DNA of 64,000 bases from Ampelomyces quisqualis (GCA_018398575.1 JAGTXZ010000024.1:682001-746000); one strand, 5' to 3'. Shown: positions 23,460-37,700, counted from the first letter of the stretch. Notes: generated by a model not told the origin, from the letters alone. A program made the numbers and translations.

Positions 23460-26315
23460 GCTTAAGTACCTTATAGTGTTGCGCTAATGTTACTTTAGAA
23501 TAGGAAATACGTTAGCCTTACTCTATAATATCTACCTTAATAGTATTATAGAAGTACTATAAACTAAGTTTATAATGTAGCTTTTGCTATTATCTATTTT
23601 CGTTCTTATAGATATTTTAAAGCTATTCTTATAACCTTGTACTTAGACCTATTAAAGTTTAGGTTTTTCTTAATACGCACTCTAATAGCTCTTTAGCGCA
23701 TTCCTACTAATAGTTCTAAATCTTAATTTTTATTCTTATCTAACTTAGTAGTATTCTTAAGCCTTTTAGAACACTAGCGCGCTACTAATTCTCCTACTAG
23801 TTATAGAATATCCTGTCTATAGCTAGGAAGCGCCTAGTCTTTAGTCTTGTTAGTAGATAGGCTCTGGTTAATAAGCTATAGCTCTATTTTAGTACACTAA
23901 TAGAACTTCTTTAGTCTGTTGCCTTGTGTGTAGCTTTGAAACAGTGCTCTATTAAGCTCCTTAAGGTTATACTAGCCCTTTTCCTCTACTTTATAGGTTC
24001 TAAATAGCCTTTGCTATTTTAGAAGAAACTTACTAAGTATAGATTAGTTGTTATTATAGTAGGAATCTCTTAGGAACACTAGGTTACTAGTCTTCAACTT
24101 ATCTGTTCTTGTAACTCTACTCTTATTAAAGTAGTCCTTATTGTTATTTCTTAATTAGACAGTTCTAGGAATAGACTTCTATAGCCTAATATCTTTCTTT
24201 TTAAATTAATAAGCCCTTATAGCTAAGAGCATAGTAGTATTAGTTACTTCCTTTTAGAGTAGTGTTTGCTAGGTTAGTATACACAATTGAATAGGTAGTA
24301 TATATTTACAACTGCACGTTAGAAAGGCTAGAGTTTTTCTAGTAGCACGCTAAACACTAGTCTAATTAGCCTATAGAACTTAGTCTAAGTAGTTAACCTA
24401 TATCCTGCTAAGCTTCTTTAAGGTATCTACTATAGGCGCGTGTTCTTGTTTAACTAAGCCCTAACCTTATAGATTATAGGCGCTAGCTACTACTTAATAA
24501 ATCCTAAATTACTGTTGCAGGTTAATTAGTAGGTGCTTGTTCTTAGAGCCTCTATTAATTGAAATTTTAAGTAGTAGGCCCTATTAACAAAATACGTTTT
24601 GTTCTAGAAATTTAATAATAGATACTAAGTCTGCGTTTAATAGGGCTCTAGCCTTAACCTACTACGTTGTAGCATATTAGGCTACTATAAGAAACTTTTT
24701 ACCTCTAGCTTTAGGTATATAAACTACGTCTATTAATATCTAGCTAAAGGGCATTATTAGAGAAGTTATTAGCTAAAGTTTCTCTAAAACTATTCCTAAG
24801 GCGTATACTTAACACTCTAAGTATAACTTAACGTAAGACTTAACATCCTTATATTATTCTTTCTAATAATAACGCGCCTACACTTTACGCTATATACCTT
24901 CTTTTTCTTAGTATTCTAATTTATTATGCATAGCTTTAATAATAGCTAAGCGTTTGTTAGGCTTGTCTACAATTTACTACAGCAGGTGCCCTCTAGTTAG
25001 TATTACAAAAAGGTCCCTCTCTGTTACTGTTAATTTAAGTGCTTTCTTTGTAAACTTTTTTATTTTAGCTCTTAAAAGACTATTAGGCTGCTAGTAGAAT
25101 AGGATCTATTAAGCCTAAGCTTAAGACCTTTTACTGTAGGCCTTATCTAGTAGGTATTCTTTAAAGCTAACGTTAGCGTTATATCTGCTATAACGTAGAT
25201 TAGATACGCGTAGTTATAGGGCAATAGCAAGCTATACTAAATTTAAATAAGCGTTAATAAAGTTCTTAATATTCTCTAGCTTATTAGGTAGCTTTTACTC
25301 TAGCTTCTTAGGTCTTCTTAAGAAGGCGTTAGCTACTACGTTTTTCTTGCCTTTAATGTAAACTATATTAAATTCCTATATGTTAAGAGGTGCTAGCTAG
25401 CGCGTAACAAGCGCTCTAGGCAGATTAGTAGTGCTGCGCTAAAGCTAGGCAACTAGCGTTTTAGTGTTAGTTTTAAGTATAAAGTGTATACTATACAAGT
25501 AGGTTTAAATTTTCTTTAGAGCTAAGAGCAAAGCATTCTACTTATATTTTCTAGAGTCTTAGATGCGTTCTACTTTAAACTAAACTCTACTTTTGTACTA
25601 GACAAGGTGCTAACAACTCTTTAGATCTAGCTGCATAAGATCTGCGCTCTAACTCTTTTTGCTACTATTAACAGATATAACAATTAGGAGTAGTAGCTCT
25701 TTATAAGAGATAGAGACAAGTACTAGCGTAGAGTATAGCGCGCGCTTTAATTTATCTATTGCGCTTTACTACTCTAAAGACTAATAAAAGAGCGCATTCT
25801 TACAGAGCAAGTAGAATAGTAGCTCTAAAATAATAGTAAAATACCTAATCTATACTCTGTAATAAATATATATACTAATAAACATTTAAACGTCTTTCTA
25901 GTCTTAATAGAGTAGCTAAAAGAGTTTTTTCTTAATTTTCTTGTAATTAGGATAGCAGCTATTAGCGTAAACCTAATAACCTACTATAATTATAGACGCG
26001 TAATAGAAGTCTAATTTGTAACTTAATATTAAAGCTTCTGCGTATTTAATATCTACTAGCACTACGTCTATATTGCAAAGGTATTCTGCAACGTATTTTC
26101 TAATACCTAGTTTAATTTCTAATCTATTATAGTAGCACTTTAGTCTCTTAATACAAACATTATCTAGGTAAAGTCTATAGCGTTCTAGAATATAATCTTA
26201 GTATATCTTAGTTATAACGTACACAAATTTAGTACCTAAATTTATTATACCTATAGGTAGCGTATACTAGCGCACTAGTCTAATAGGTATATAGAATGCT
26301 ATTACGTTCTAGAAG
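23460..26315 (-). pseudogene. Element A pol remnant, middle part (integrase, RNase H, part of RT)
   Basis: The - strand frame matches pol of the complete copy (43600-46090). Integrase occupies about 23700-25100 and RNase H about 25330-25760. The C-terminal part of RT lies at about 25800-26315, with the catalytic YLDx box on the - strand at 26157-26172. The composite insertion at 26316 cuts inside RT, and the rest resumes at 51208. RIP-type stops are frequent. Confidence 0.8.
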
Positions 26316-26501
26316 TGTAGTAGAGCGTTATTTACCTCTAAGGCCTATTAGATTTAATGTAGATTTAAATATATTATTATTAGGTGTGTATGTTGTAGGT
26401 TGTTTTCTCCTCTAATAGCCCTTTAGCTATTGTATCTTGTCTATGCCCTTAGCTGTGCCCTAAGCATCCTTTAGACTTACTTCCTATATTACTTTACTAC
26501 A
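26316..26501 (-). repeat. LTR B of the composite (186 bp)
   Basis: It runs TGTAGTAG to TTTACTACA with 7-bp inverted ends. By the orientation of the adjoining polypurine tract (26502 onward, - strand) it is a 3' LTR of a - strand element. Confidence 0.92.
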
Positions 26502-28003
26502 TCCCTCCTCTAATCTATAGAAAGAGGCTTCTTCTCTTTTATACTAAACACAAAACTAAAGTGCTTAAACAAAAGGACCAACTCCTAAGGAAAAACAACT
26601 CTAAACTTTTTATAATGCTAAAGTAGTTACTAACAGGCCTTTAGTAAAGGAGCAGTGCCTATTTACAATCTTTTTCTATCTCTTTACGTTACTATCTAAC
26701 TCTCTTACCTAAACGCCAAAGCACTATTAGCCTACGTTATTCTAACTTTACCTAGTATTGTAGAGGTATTGCCTAGGCAGACTTACGTTACAACTACAAA
26801 CGCTTTAGACTGCTCCTATTACAACAAGTCTTGCGTTAACTAAATTTACCTTACCTTTTAGCTCTACTCTCTTTTTAGCTACTCTGCTCTACGCCTCTCT
26901 CTCTCTTAACTTACCTAACGCACAACCTTACTACTACTGTACTACAATTAGCTGCTTAACTTTTCTACCTTATTGCTAGGCGTTCTAACTAGCTCTAGCT
27001 TAGTTTGCATTATCTACTTATTACTCTCCTACCTTACTACCTCTATTTGCTTTTAAGGCAACTTATCTGTACGCAGCTACACTACTTTACTCTAGCATAC
27101 ACTCTGCTTTCTTACTTACTTAGTTGCCTCTTCTTGTAATTTAGCGCATTCTTACTTTTAAGTCTCTAAGTTTCTAGCTTAGCTGTTGCTAATAGTTACT
27201 TAGTTAACGCCTTGCCTTTAGTTAATTAGAATTTTCCTAATACACGTGCCTAACACTTCCTTAGCCTCTTAGTTGTACGCTGCCTTTATCTTTAAGCTAT
27301 AATAAAGAACAAGCTTGTTCCTAGGCCTAATAGAGATACTTACTTTTTAGTTTACAGATACCTAGTTAACTGTTCTAGCTATAGTAATGTAATTGACTAG
27401 AGTAAGTGCTAGTTTATTAATAAGTTAAGCTAAACGCGTACTAATATTTGCGCTAGTTAAATTAAACAAAGATAGGAAGCTAAGCTGCTCTCTTATTGCT
27501 AAGCTCCAGTTAGTCTTTATTGCTCTTAAGTCTGCAGGGAAAACTTTTAGGCCTTATCTACTACTGCTTGCTGTTAGCCCTTATTTAGGAGCTAAGTAGA
27601 TAAGCTTAGTTGTTAAGACTAATAGGCCTCTGTATATTAACAAGTTGCTTTCTACTCTAGGCGATTACTTTAGCCTTAAAGATAACTCTAGAGCCAAAAA
27701 GTATAAGATCTACAACGCTCGCATTAAGAGCTTAATCCTAAGCTATACTAACTGCGCTTTTAACATAGCTTCTATTAAGAGTAAGTCTAAGTACTTGTGT
27801 AGTTACTGCGTAAGAGCTAGTTAGACGTTTAAGTCTGCTAGCTTATGTATGCAGTTTAGGTTCTAAGGTAAGCTACTAAACAATAGTACTTGTAGTAACT
27901 GCTTGTTCTCTTCTGCTAAAGAGTAGTGTTTAATAAATTGTAAGTAGCTAACGCTTTTTTAGTTATTCTTTTTTGTTATTTTCTTAGAGTTATTTGCTAA
28001 TTA
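26502..28003 (-). mobile_element. 3'-terminal 1.5 kb of an A-family copy, cut at 28003
   Basis: This is homologous to 38942-40440 of the complete copy, and starts with the polypurine tract next to LTR B. It carries the N-terminal part of antisense frame 1 (27340-28003, + strand, with a CSYC Cys pair near 27803 and later SNC and NCK). It stops at 28003 after CTAATTA, where LTR C begins in the opposite orientation. The missing continuation of this copy is the inverted segment 28190-38755. Confidence 0.85.
27340..28003 (+). pseudogene. Antisense frame 1 (aORF1), N-terminal part, split copy
   Basis: The frame and Cys pattern match 39770-40440. The frame includes SLCMQF, a G-K-L-L-N-N stretch and an SNC pair. 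It is cut by the inversion junction at 28003. Its C-terminal part survives inverted at 38150-38755. Confidence 0.5.
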
Positions 28004-28189
28004 TGTAGTAAAGTAACATAGGAAGTAAGTCTAAAGAACGCTTTGGGCACAGCTAAGGGCATAGACAAGATATAATAGCTAAAGGGCTATTAGAGGACAG
28101 AACAACCTACAACACACACACCTAATAATAATATATTTAAATCTATATCAAATCTAATAGGCCTTAGAGGTAAATAACACTCTACTACA
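28004..28189 (+). repeat. LTR C of the composite (186 bp), 5' LTR of the inverted segment
   Basis: It is the reverse complement of the other family LTRs (TGTAGTAAAG to CTCTACTACA). It precedes the primer-binding-site region TATAGCAACCAATT at 28190, so for the + strand pol of 28190-38755 it is the 5' LTR. Confidence 0.92.
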
Positions 28190-28429
28190 TATAGCAACCA
28201 ATTACAACTCTAAATTCCTATTAGCCTAGGCCTTAGGAGGCTGCGCACCTGCGTATACACCTACGCTCTTTTGTAGTCCTTGTAACCTAGAAATTGCAGG
28301 AACTTAATAGTCTAACAAGTATTTGGCGAGCCTCTACAGTTCTCTTTAGAATATAATTAGTATCTATTCTAAGGACATAGAGTTAATACTCTAAGATTAG
28401 AGGAACAGAAAGTAGGATCTGGAGCAACG

Positions 28430-31000
28430 CCTATCTAAAGTACCTAGATTAGCTACTACTAGAACTAAGTTAGAAGAGAGATTAAGCAGACTCTAAAAAG
28501 TAGAGTAATAGCCAAAGGAGCAAGACGCAAGCTGCAGCTAAAGCTGTATTAGGCTAAGCAAAAGCGCAAAGTTATTGCGCTCTACTAAGTATGTAGTATA
28601 CTAAAGAAGTTTTAGAGCACAAACAGCAGAAACAACTAAGAGCAGACTAAGAAAGACATTAAAACAGGCAGTTAGGAGAAAGAGAAAATTAACAATTGCT
28701 TAGACAGCAAGTATAAAGAAATTAGGAAGAAATTAGTAGACTTTACAACAGAAGCGCTATTAGACATTAGAAAAGCTTAAGCCTTTAGCTTTTTAGCAAC
28801 TCTACACAGAGTAGTAACTTTAATTCTAGTCTTCTAGGCTATTACTCTTCTCTAGTTTATTTAAATAAACTCTAACTACTGTTTAGGCAGCCTACAAAAG
28901 TAACGTAGAGACAACATAGAACTGCTTAACAGCACATTAAGTTGTTAACGCCTTAAATACCCTAACAGACAGGAAGCTCTACTACTAACGCCTGTAGAGT
29001 TAATAAGAGAAGCTAGCGCAAATATAAGTAGTGTGCTAGAAAAGTAGGCTAAACAGCTATTAGAAGGGCACTCTAGGCGCAGAAGCATAGGCTAAGATAA
29101 CTTGATATTAAGGGCTCTTTAGATGCTAGCAGAGTCTTATTGTACACAACGTAGCTACTGTCTTACCTAGTAGAGAATATACTGTTGTTTAATAGAACTA
29201 ATGTTACAGACTTTCTAGAGCGCTTTAAGGACTTCTTAAAGTACTATAGCTTTACAGACTAGATAATAATTAACAGACTAGTTGCCTACTGTAAGCTAAG
29301 ATAGAGGACTATTATATAGGCGTCTAAAGAGTATGCAGAAGCCTAGGACAACTACTTGTAGAGAGAGCTCTGCAATAGCCTCTGACAACGCTTTAGAAAT
29401 AATAACAAAAGTTAATAGGAAGAGCGTATATCGTACTTTAAACACTAGCTAGGTTAGTGCTAAATAAGATTAGACCTAAAGATTAGAGACTACTTACAGA
29501 ACTTTTAAATCTGCAGTAAAAGGTGTATTAAAGCAGGCACTATTAATAAGGACTGTTGCAGCTACTACCTTGTTAAGAGACTGCTGCTCTAACACGCAAC
29601 AAAGATCCTAGAGAAGTTTAGCCTAAAAACAGACACCCTAAAAAACTTTAAGTACAAAAAGATCTAAGACTATTTAGCAAAGCGCCTAGAAGTAGAAGAA
29701 AAAGTGCGCATGTTAAATCTAGCAGAAGCTATAAGAGCCTTTGAACTAGAGGTAGAGTTTAAAGTAAAACTAGTAGCTGAACAACTATTAGCTCTACTGC
29801 AGCAAAACAACTTTAAACCTAGAATTAAGCTAGAAACAAACTTCTAACCTACTACTCTTTAGTTGCTAACAAAGAGCACTCTATCTAGGAACTAGCGCGA
29901 GCAAGCTCCTCCTAGTGCAGCGCCTATAAAGAACAAAGTAAATAACCTTGTAGATAGGATGCTACAGCTTAGGCTTAACTAAATAACTATTAAGCAGTAG
30001 CTATAGAGCATATAATAGACTCCTTGCAAAGCAAAGCTTATAAACAACTTAGTTATTTATGCCTTAGTTTGCAAGCAAACTAAAGAGTAATTAGAAGCTC
30101 TGTAACTGTATATCCTTTAGCTAGCCCTACAGAACTAGGGCTATTAGAACTATAGGCAACAGCAGTAAGCACAGAGAAATAACAACTATTAGCGCAACAG
30201 CTAGAACTACAGCTACTTAAATAACAATTAGAGTTACTAGCAGGGACGTCCTAGTAGAGGACTACTAAGTAGCTTTAGGATAAACTGTTAGGTTTATAAT
30301 AAGATAAGGCATTTAAAGTAGGACTGCCTAACACTAAGAGGCTTTATTACTAACAGCTAGTGCTTCTTTAACAAACGCAACATGCTCTAATAAGAGACGC
30401 CTAATAACCTATAGGGCTAAGTTACTAGCCTTAGCAACGCACAATAGGCTAAGACTATTTTAGCTAAGATTAAGAGGCGCTTTCTAAAACGTAACGTAAA
30501 CTCTCTTAAGGTTAAATCTAAGTTTATAGGTAGACCTAGTCTCTCTATTCCTATTAAGAACAACGCAGTCTCTATACAGTTAGTACCTAACACCTTAGAA
30601 GCGTTGTTAGAAGCAAACTGTAACAAGTATTAAGACATGTTAGACTACCTTACAACTAAATCTAAGAAACTCCTTACTAATAGCAGCTTAGTATTAGCTG
30701 TAGTTATTAGCTAAAACTAAGCAAAGCGTAGTAATAGTTAGCCTGTATATAGTTAGGTTTAGGTTTAGAAACTACTTTAGAAACTAGTTAATAGAATCCT
30801 GCACTTAAAAGGTTACAAGAACAGAAATAACAGCTACTTTATAACTAAGAAGCTAGGCTAAGATTACTTAGTTTAATTTGCAAGTAGCAATAGATTAGAA
30901 GATGTAGAAATAAGAGATATTACCTAACTAACTAAAGGGCTGTTAAAGCCTACCTACGCAGTAGAGCAAAAGAAGAGGAACCTAAAGAAGCAGCAGCTAG
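28430..31000 (+). pseudogene. A-family gag remnant (inverted segment)
   Basis: An N-terminal Lys/Gln/Glu-rich, coiled-coil-like part lies at about 28430-28760. A capsid-like region follows at about 29180-29800 (TDFLERFKDF, ASKEYAEA, RISYFKH). A zinc knuckle is at 30286-30327, reading NC, then VYNKIRHLK and DC; the second Cys reads Tyr, while His and the last Cys are kept. In-frame stops mark former Gln/Trp codons. Start codon and the boundary to pol are not certain. Confidence 0.7.
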
Positions 31001-31399
31001 TCTAGAAGTTTAAGGCTAACGCCTAATTAGTTATCTAACGCATTCTTAACACCCTAGTTCTATTACTGCTTAAGACTGTTATTAGCAATATGCTAGAGGT
31101 TAAGAAGAAACTATTCTAAGCAAGCTACACGCTAGCTAAGTTTAAAGACCTTTTAGTTGCCTTAACACGCTACACAACAGTTAAAAGCGCTAACAAAGAC
31201 TTAGATAGAGACTAACCTACTATAAGTGCTAGTGTTAACTTACTAACTTAGGGCTTACTCCTAGACTACGTGCTAGTTAAGGCAGTAAACAGAAAAGTAA
31301 GTAAGTGCTTTAGTATTAATGCTAAACACTAGTTAGACCTAGAGATTAGCTAGATTAAAAGGTACATCTAACGCAATAAAGAACTAGGCCTTAAGCTTA

Positions 31400-34300
31400 C
31401 TGCTAACAAGGACTTCTGCAAGCCTACTTACTATTAGAAGGAGTATAATTAAGCCTTAGGCGTAGAGCACCTTAGAAGGGAGTGCCCAAAAGTACCTATT
31501 AACATTAAGGGGACCTAGTTTCTTAGCCTTATTAACTCTAGCGCAGAGCTTAACACTATAAAAAGAGAAACAGCAGAACAAGCTATGCTTCTAATTACAT
31601 CTCTACTAAAGAGTATAAGAACTGCAAAGATAGTAGCAGTAAACAGTTTAACTAAAGAGTTTTTAGGCATTGTATAGAGAGTACCTATTACTATTAAGAG
31701 GATTAAAATCTGCACTAGCTTCTTTATCCTTAAGGAGTGCACAAACCTAATTATCTTAGGCAATCTCTTTCTAACAGACGCTTAAGCTAGAATTAAGTAC
31801 GCTACTAATAGGCTAACCTACTGCCAAATCTTTAGCAAGGATAGTAAACATAGTACAAGATATATGTACACAAGGAGCAATTAGATTAACGCGCTAGGAC
31901 TCTACTCTAGGCCTCTTGTAGGAAACGTTAGGGGAGTGTAATTGCTAGCGTTTTACTTCTATCTAAACCTGTTACACAGCTAAACTAGAACTATTAATTA
32001 AACTTAACACAGCTTTAACTAGACCCTAATACTCTAAGCAATAATTAGCTAGCAATAAAGTTAGCAACAGAGTAGCTCTAACAGAAATCTTTATTACTAA
32101 TTATTCTCTTAGAAACACAGTTCTTCTAGTAGCTAGGTGTAAGCACTATAGGCGCAGGGCCTAACAGATCTATTATTATTAGTAACAGCAATAGAATATA
32201 CATGCTTATTAGCGACAGCGTAGGCTACTACTCTTAAAATATTATAGCAAGTGTTATAAGGCAGCTTCCTTAGAGTCTTAGGATTAATATTAGTGCTAAG
32301 AGCTTCTAGAAGCAAGAGCTTAGTAAAACAACTAGTAAGAAGAAGTTACCTGTTAAAGTAATAACAATTTAGCTAAAGTGCACAACTAATCTACAATTAA
32401 ACAACGTCTCCTTTAATGTTAGCACTTTGCACAAGCAAAAAGCTTAAAAGGTCTAGCTAGTACATAACTTAGGATAGGCTCTAAGAGATATTAGCAGGTA
32501 TAAAGATTAGAAAGAGCGTACGCGCATTTAATAGGTACTAAATAAGAAGAACGCTCTATTCTTAAGCTACTTTAAGCTACAATACGCAAAGTTTTTTAGA
32601 AGCATAAGGCTTATGTTAGAACGCCTGTTAAAAATAAAGATCTCTCTAGATCTACTTCTATAAGAACGAGCTATGCTAGAGGAGCTACTATACTAACAGG
32701 AAGCTGCCCTAGCCTAAGACTTTAGTAAATTAGGACAGGTTAGCTATAAGGTAGTACTCCTAATTAAAATTAACACTGTTTCTTACAAGGCGTAGCAAGC
32801 TAATTAATTCCCTATTCTCTAAAAACTTAGAGAAGTAGTAGTTAAAATAGTACAGAAGCAGATTAACTAAGAGGCTCTTAAACTGTACAGAAGTTAATAC
32901 CAAAACCTATAGTTTCTAGTAGCTAAGAAAGACAAAGGATATTAGCTTATTAATAACGCGCAAAAGATTAATAAGGTTACAATTTGCAACGCAAACCTAC
33001 TGCCTAATCTAGATAAATTTGCAGAAGATTTTACTAGTTGCGTAATTATAAGCTTGCTTAATTTCTTCTTAGGATACAACTAAGTAGAGCTGCACAAGGA
33101 TTTCCAAGACGTAATAGCGTTCTATACACCTATTAGACTAATACGCTAGTGTACGCTGCCTATAGGTATAACAAATTTAGTTACTAAATTTGTACGCGTT
33201 ATAACTAAGATATGCTAAGATTATATTCTAGAACGCTGCAGGCCTTATTTGGATAACGTTTGCATTAAAGGACTAAAGTCCTACTACAACAGAACAGAGA
33301 TTAAACTAGGTATTAGAAAATACGTTGCAGAACACCTCTGTAATATAGACGCTGTTTTAGTAGACATTAAGCGTGCAGGAGCTATAATATTAGGCTACAA
33401 ATCAGACTTCTGTTATACATCTATAGTTGTAGTAGGTTATTGTGTTAACGCTGCTAGCTGCTATCTTAACTACAAGAAAATTAAGAAAATTCTCTTTTAG
33501 CTGCTCTGCAGAGACTAAAAGGACGTTTAAATGTTTATTAGTATATGCGTGTATTATAGAGTATAGATTAAGCATTTTGCTATTATTTTAGAGCTGCTAT
33601 TCTGCCTGCTACGCAAGAACGCGCCCTTTAAGTAGTCTTTAGAACAACAAGGCGTAATAGACAAATTAAAGCGCATACTATGTTCTACGCTAGCGCTTGT
33701 CTCTATCTCTTATAACAAGCTGTTACTCTTAATTGTTATATCTGTTAATAGTAGTCAAAAGGGTTAGAGCGCAGTTCTTATGCAGCTAGATCTAAAGAGT
33801 TATTAGCACCTTATCTAGTACAAAAGTAAAGTTTAGTCTAAGTCTAAACAAAATTAGGACTTAAGAAAATATAAATGCAAAGCCTTACTTCTAGCGCTAA
33901 AGAAGTTTTAGACTTACCTGTACAGAGTAGAGTTTATTGTAGAAACAGACACAAAGACGCTAGTTGCACAGCTTTAGCAAAGTGCAACTAACTTACTAAG
34001 AGCCCTTATTATATAGTAGCTAGCGCTTCTTAACATATAAGAATTTAATATAGTCTATATTAAAGGCAAGAGAAACGTAGTAGCTAACGCTCTTTTAAGA
34101 AGACTTAAGAAACTAGAGTAAAAGCTACCTAATAAGCTAAAGAAAGACATTAAGGACTTTATTAACGCTTATTTAAATTTAGCACAGCTTGCTATTGCCC
34201 TACACCTGCGCGCAGCTAACCTATGTTATAGCAGCTGTAAAGCTAATCTTAGCTTCAAAGACTAACTATTAAATAAAGCCTACAACAAAGAATCTTAGGC

Positions 34301-35600
34301 TTAGGCTTATTAGATTCTATTCTACTATTAGCCTAATAGTCTTTTAAGAGCTAAAATAAAAAAGTTTATAAGAAAAGCACTTAAATTAACAGTAAGAGAG
34401 AGGCACCTATTCTTAATACTAACTAAAAAGCGCCTGCTGCAGCAAATTGTAGACAAACCTAACAAACGTTTAGCTATTATTAAAGTTATGCACAATAAAT
34501 TAGGCTACTAAGAGAAGAAAGGCATATAGCGTAAAGTATAGGCACGTTATTATTAAGAAGGACAATATAAGGACGTTAAGTCCTACGTTAAGTTATGTCT
34601 AGAGTGTTAAGTACACGCATTAGCAACTGTTTAAGAGAAACTCTAGCTAACAACCTTTCTAACAATGCTCTTTAGCTAGATATTAATAGACGTAGTCTAT
34701 ATACCTCTAGCTAGAGGCAAGAAGTTTCTTATAGTAGCTTAATGCACTATAACGTAGTAGGTTAAAGCTAAAGCTCTATTAAACGCAGACTTAGCATCTA
34801 TTGTTAAGTTTCTAGAACAAAAAGTCTTCTGCTAATAGAGCCTACTACTTAAAATTTCAGTTAATAGAGGCCTTAAAAACAAGCATCTACTAATTAACCT
34901 GCAACAGCAATTTAGAATCTATAGAGTAGTAGCTAGCGCCTATTATCTACAAGGTTAAGGCTTAATTAAACAAAGACACGCGCTAATAGTAAATGCCTTA
35001 AAGAAGCTTAGTAGGATATAGGTTAACTACTTAGACTGCGTTCTATAGGCTAATTAGACTAGTATTAAGCGTGCAACTAGAAAGACTTTAGCGTTTCTTA
35101 TATATAGTTGCGAGCATGTACTACCTATTAAATTGTGTATACTAACCTAGCAGACTTTGCTCTAAAAAGAAGTAACTAATACTGCTTTGCTCTTAGCTAT
35201 AAGAGCTTATTAATTTAAAAAGAGAGATATTAGGTTGCAAGAATCTATTACTAGAACAGTCTAACTAAGAAACACTAATAAGAACTACTTTAATAAGAAT
35301 AAAGTTACTAGAGCAGACAAACTAAAGGTTAGCAACTTAGTTCTGCTTAGAGATTCTTACTATAATAACAACTAATTAGTGCTTAGTAAGTTTCTTTTGA
35401 AGTAGCAGAGGCTATTTAGAATATATAAAGTTAGAGAGAAAGAGTAGTATAACTTTAAGGAGCTTAATAAAGCACTGTTTTAAAGCTATACGCTAGGCAA
35501 TAGGTTAAAGAAGTTCTATTAGCGCACAGAAATAGAACTAAAGCTTATTAACAAGAACCTATCTACTAACAAGACTAAAGACCAGGCGCTCTCTAGCTAT
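31400..35600 (+). pseudogene. A-family pol remnant: protease, RT, RNase H, integrase (inverted segment)
   Basis: The protease active site reads NSSAEL at 31534-31551, where DSGAEL-type is expected. RT spans about 32780-33520. The YLDN box is at 33246-33257, followed by VCIKGLKSYYN, a feature of a gypsy group common in fungi with a long spacer after the YxDD box. A stop-free piece, 33249-33500, lies in this frame. RNase H is at about 33560-34120 with ETDTKTLVAQL. Integrase starts with a His/Cys zinc finger at 34489-34610, continues with the first catalytic Asp in LIDVVYIP near 34685, and then a basic C-terminal tail to about 35560. RIP-type stops are frequent, but the frame is otherwise continuous. 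Confidence 0.88.
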
Positions 35601-35958
35601 AGGCAGGACATCTTACAACTAGTAGGAGAATTAGTAGTGCGCTAGAGTTCTAAGAGGCTTAAGAACGCTACTAAGGTAGATAAAGATAAAAATTTAGATT
35701 TAGAACAATTAGCAGAAACGCGCTAAAGAGCTGTTAGAGTGCGCATTATTAAAAACCTAAACTTTAATAGATCTAAATATAAAGTTGTTAGAATAGCTTT
35801 AAAGTATCTATAAGAACAAAAATAGATAGCAAAGAAAGGTACATAACAGACGTAGTTTACAATAATCTTACTAGCTATCTAAAGCAACACTGTTAAAACA
35901 AGCCTATATATTTGCTATTTAGAAGCTATATTAGCGCTACGCTATAAGGCATGTAAGC

Positions 35959-37700
35959 CTAAACTTCTAAATATACTAAAGCTTTAGAAGAAGCAGCAGT
36001 ATTATTACTAGCATTAATAGGTACATTAACGTTAACCTCTATCTTATCTCTATTATTAATATTATTCTTAGCAATAGTATCTATAGACTTGCTAGCTTTA
36101 TCTTTAGACCTAGATTTAGAATCTAGTTTAACAGCCTAACTAGGATTAAAATTAGAGTTGCTATTATTAGAAAGCTCTAGTAACTCTTTAGTTACGCAAG
36201 ACCTTTTACTGTAATAGCTCTTGTTATTAGCTGTATTGCGCAGCAGCCTACCCTAAACAAACAAACTCTAATTAAACCTTATAGTAGCCTAGCAGGTTAA
36301 AACAAAAAACTAAGAGTAAGACGCATATTTTCTAACACTCTATGTAGCAGAAATAGGCAGCGTTAGCAGAATATTACAAGCGTCTAGGCTATTTCAATCT
36401 ACAGATTGCTTTAAATTACCTAAGTTACTACAATGTTAGCGCAATTCTAAATAAGGTTCTAAAGAAAAGAGTTTCTAAACAAGACTTAGTAACTTACCTA
36501 TGTAAGAACAAGCCTAAAAGCTTATATTGTAGAAGTAGTTAGTGCAAGCACTATAGAGCAGCTGCTTACTATTATAGACAACACTACAACACTTGCTAAA
36601 AGCGTATTTACAATTACTCTTTGCGCAACAGCTACAAGGCTAAACATTATACTAGCTAGAGTCTAAGTATGTGCAAGCAGACTAACTATAATATAGAATA
36701 AGTATAGCTAAATTGTCTTTAAGAAAGTTACAGCCTATACCTAAGCAAAAGTAATCCTTAACTAAAATTCTATTAGTCTTTATGTTAAAGGAGTTAAACT
36801 AGATAGCTAGTATATATCTACCTTCTTTTATAAGCTTAAAAGACAGGGCGCAGTTAACAAGCAGTAGAAAGAGGCTTCCTCTGTTAGTTTTAACCTTAAA
36901 AAGCATGTGCTAGAGCTAAGCAATAACTTTAATAGTAATTTAGCTAGATAATATTACTATAACTATAAATAAATTAGTCTAAAACAGCTAACAAGATATT
37001 TAGGATCTGCTTACGCTAGTTATAGATAGCATTATAAGGGGAAGTAACCTTCTTATAGATATATAGCTTAGAAGTCTTATTACTACAATAACTAGAGAAG
37101 ATTAGCTTTACAAGAGATGTCTAAGCAACAGACTAAGAGGTAGGCAGAGAGGCTGTTAGAGTTAGCGTGCAATGCTGCGCAATTTAGGCTTAAAGCTTAC
37201 TATTACCTATGCCCTAAGTCTTAGCTAGCTTACTGTTAGCCTAGAGAGTTGTTAGAACTTTAATAGACAACTTAGGAAAGCCTAAGTTGTTATTAGAAAA
37301 GCCTAAATTACTATTAAGGAAGCCTAGGCTATTATTAGAAAAACTAGGCAAATCTCTAGAGATTAACTATGCTGCATTATAGAACTTATTACTAGACTTT
37401 AAAGTAATAGTAATAGGCAAGTATAATAGACGCAGAACAGAACTGTGTAGGTAAGAATTTTAGAGCAACGCGTGTTTAAGCTGCTAAAGAAGCTTATTAA
37501 TTGTAGCTAGGGCAGTAGCGTTAGGCAGAGGCAGTAGAAGAGTTGTTAGAAGAGTTTAGAAAGTAGGCAAAATTCTCTTAGCAACCTTAGGCTTAGCAGA
37601 CAGCTTTCTAAACAGCAGCAGCTTAAGCAACAGCCTATACACTACAGCTAAAGCCTTAGCAGCCTTGCTAGACAGAAGAGGAGTAGAAGAGTGCTACAGG
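35959..37700 (-). pseudogene. Antisense frame 2 (aORF2) in inverted segment
   Basis: The - strand frame matches 41500-43233. The stop codon is at 35959-35961 and the Ser/Asn/Lys-rich tail at about 35970-36200. The Cys-rich domain, with its paired Cys, is at about 36520-36650, and the 21-bp repeats are near 37270-37345. It begins about 400 bases beyond the end of pol and points towards it. Function unknown. Confidence 0.5.

Noticed and set aside
30417..30626. Open stretch of 69 codons on the - strand
   Set aside because: It lies antisense to gag of the inverted copy (with a counterpart at 48569-48775). It is open because RIP creates few stops in that frame, and it shows no domain.
31515..31763. 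Open stretch of 82 codons on the - strand, repeated at 47429-47677 and 52550-52798 on the + strand
   Set aside because: All three are antisense to the same protease region of the A family. Their similarity to each other reflects element homology, not a separate gene.
32133..32315. Open stretch of 60 codons on the - strand, repeated at 46877-47059 on the + strand
   Set aside because: Antisense shadow of the region between protease and RT in the A family. No domain, and it is broken in element A (about 51995-52180).
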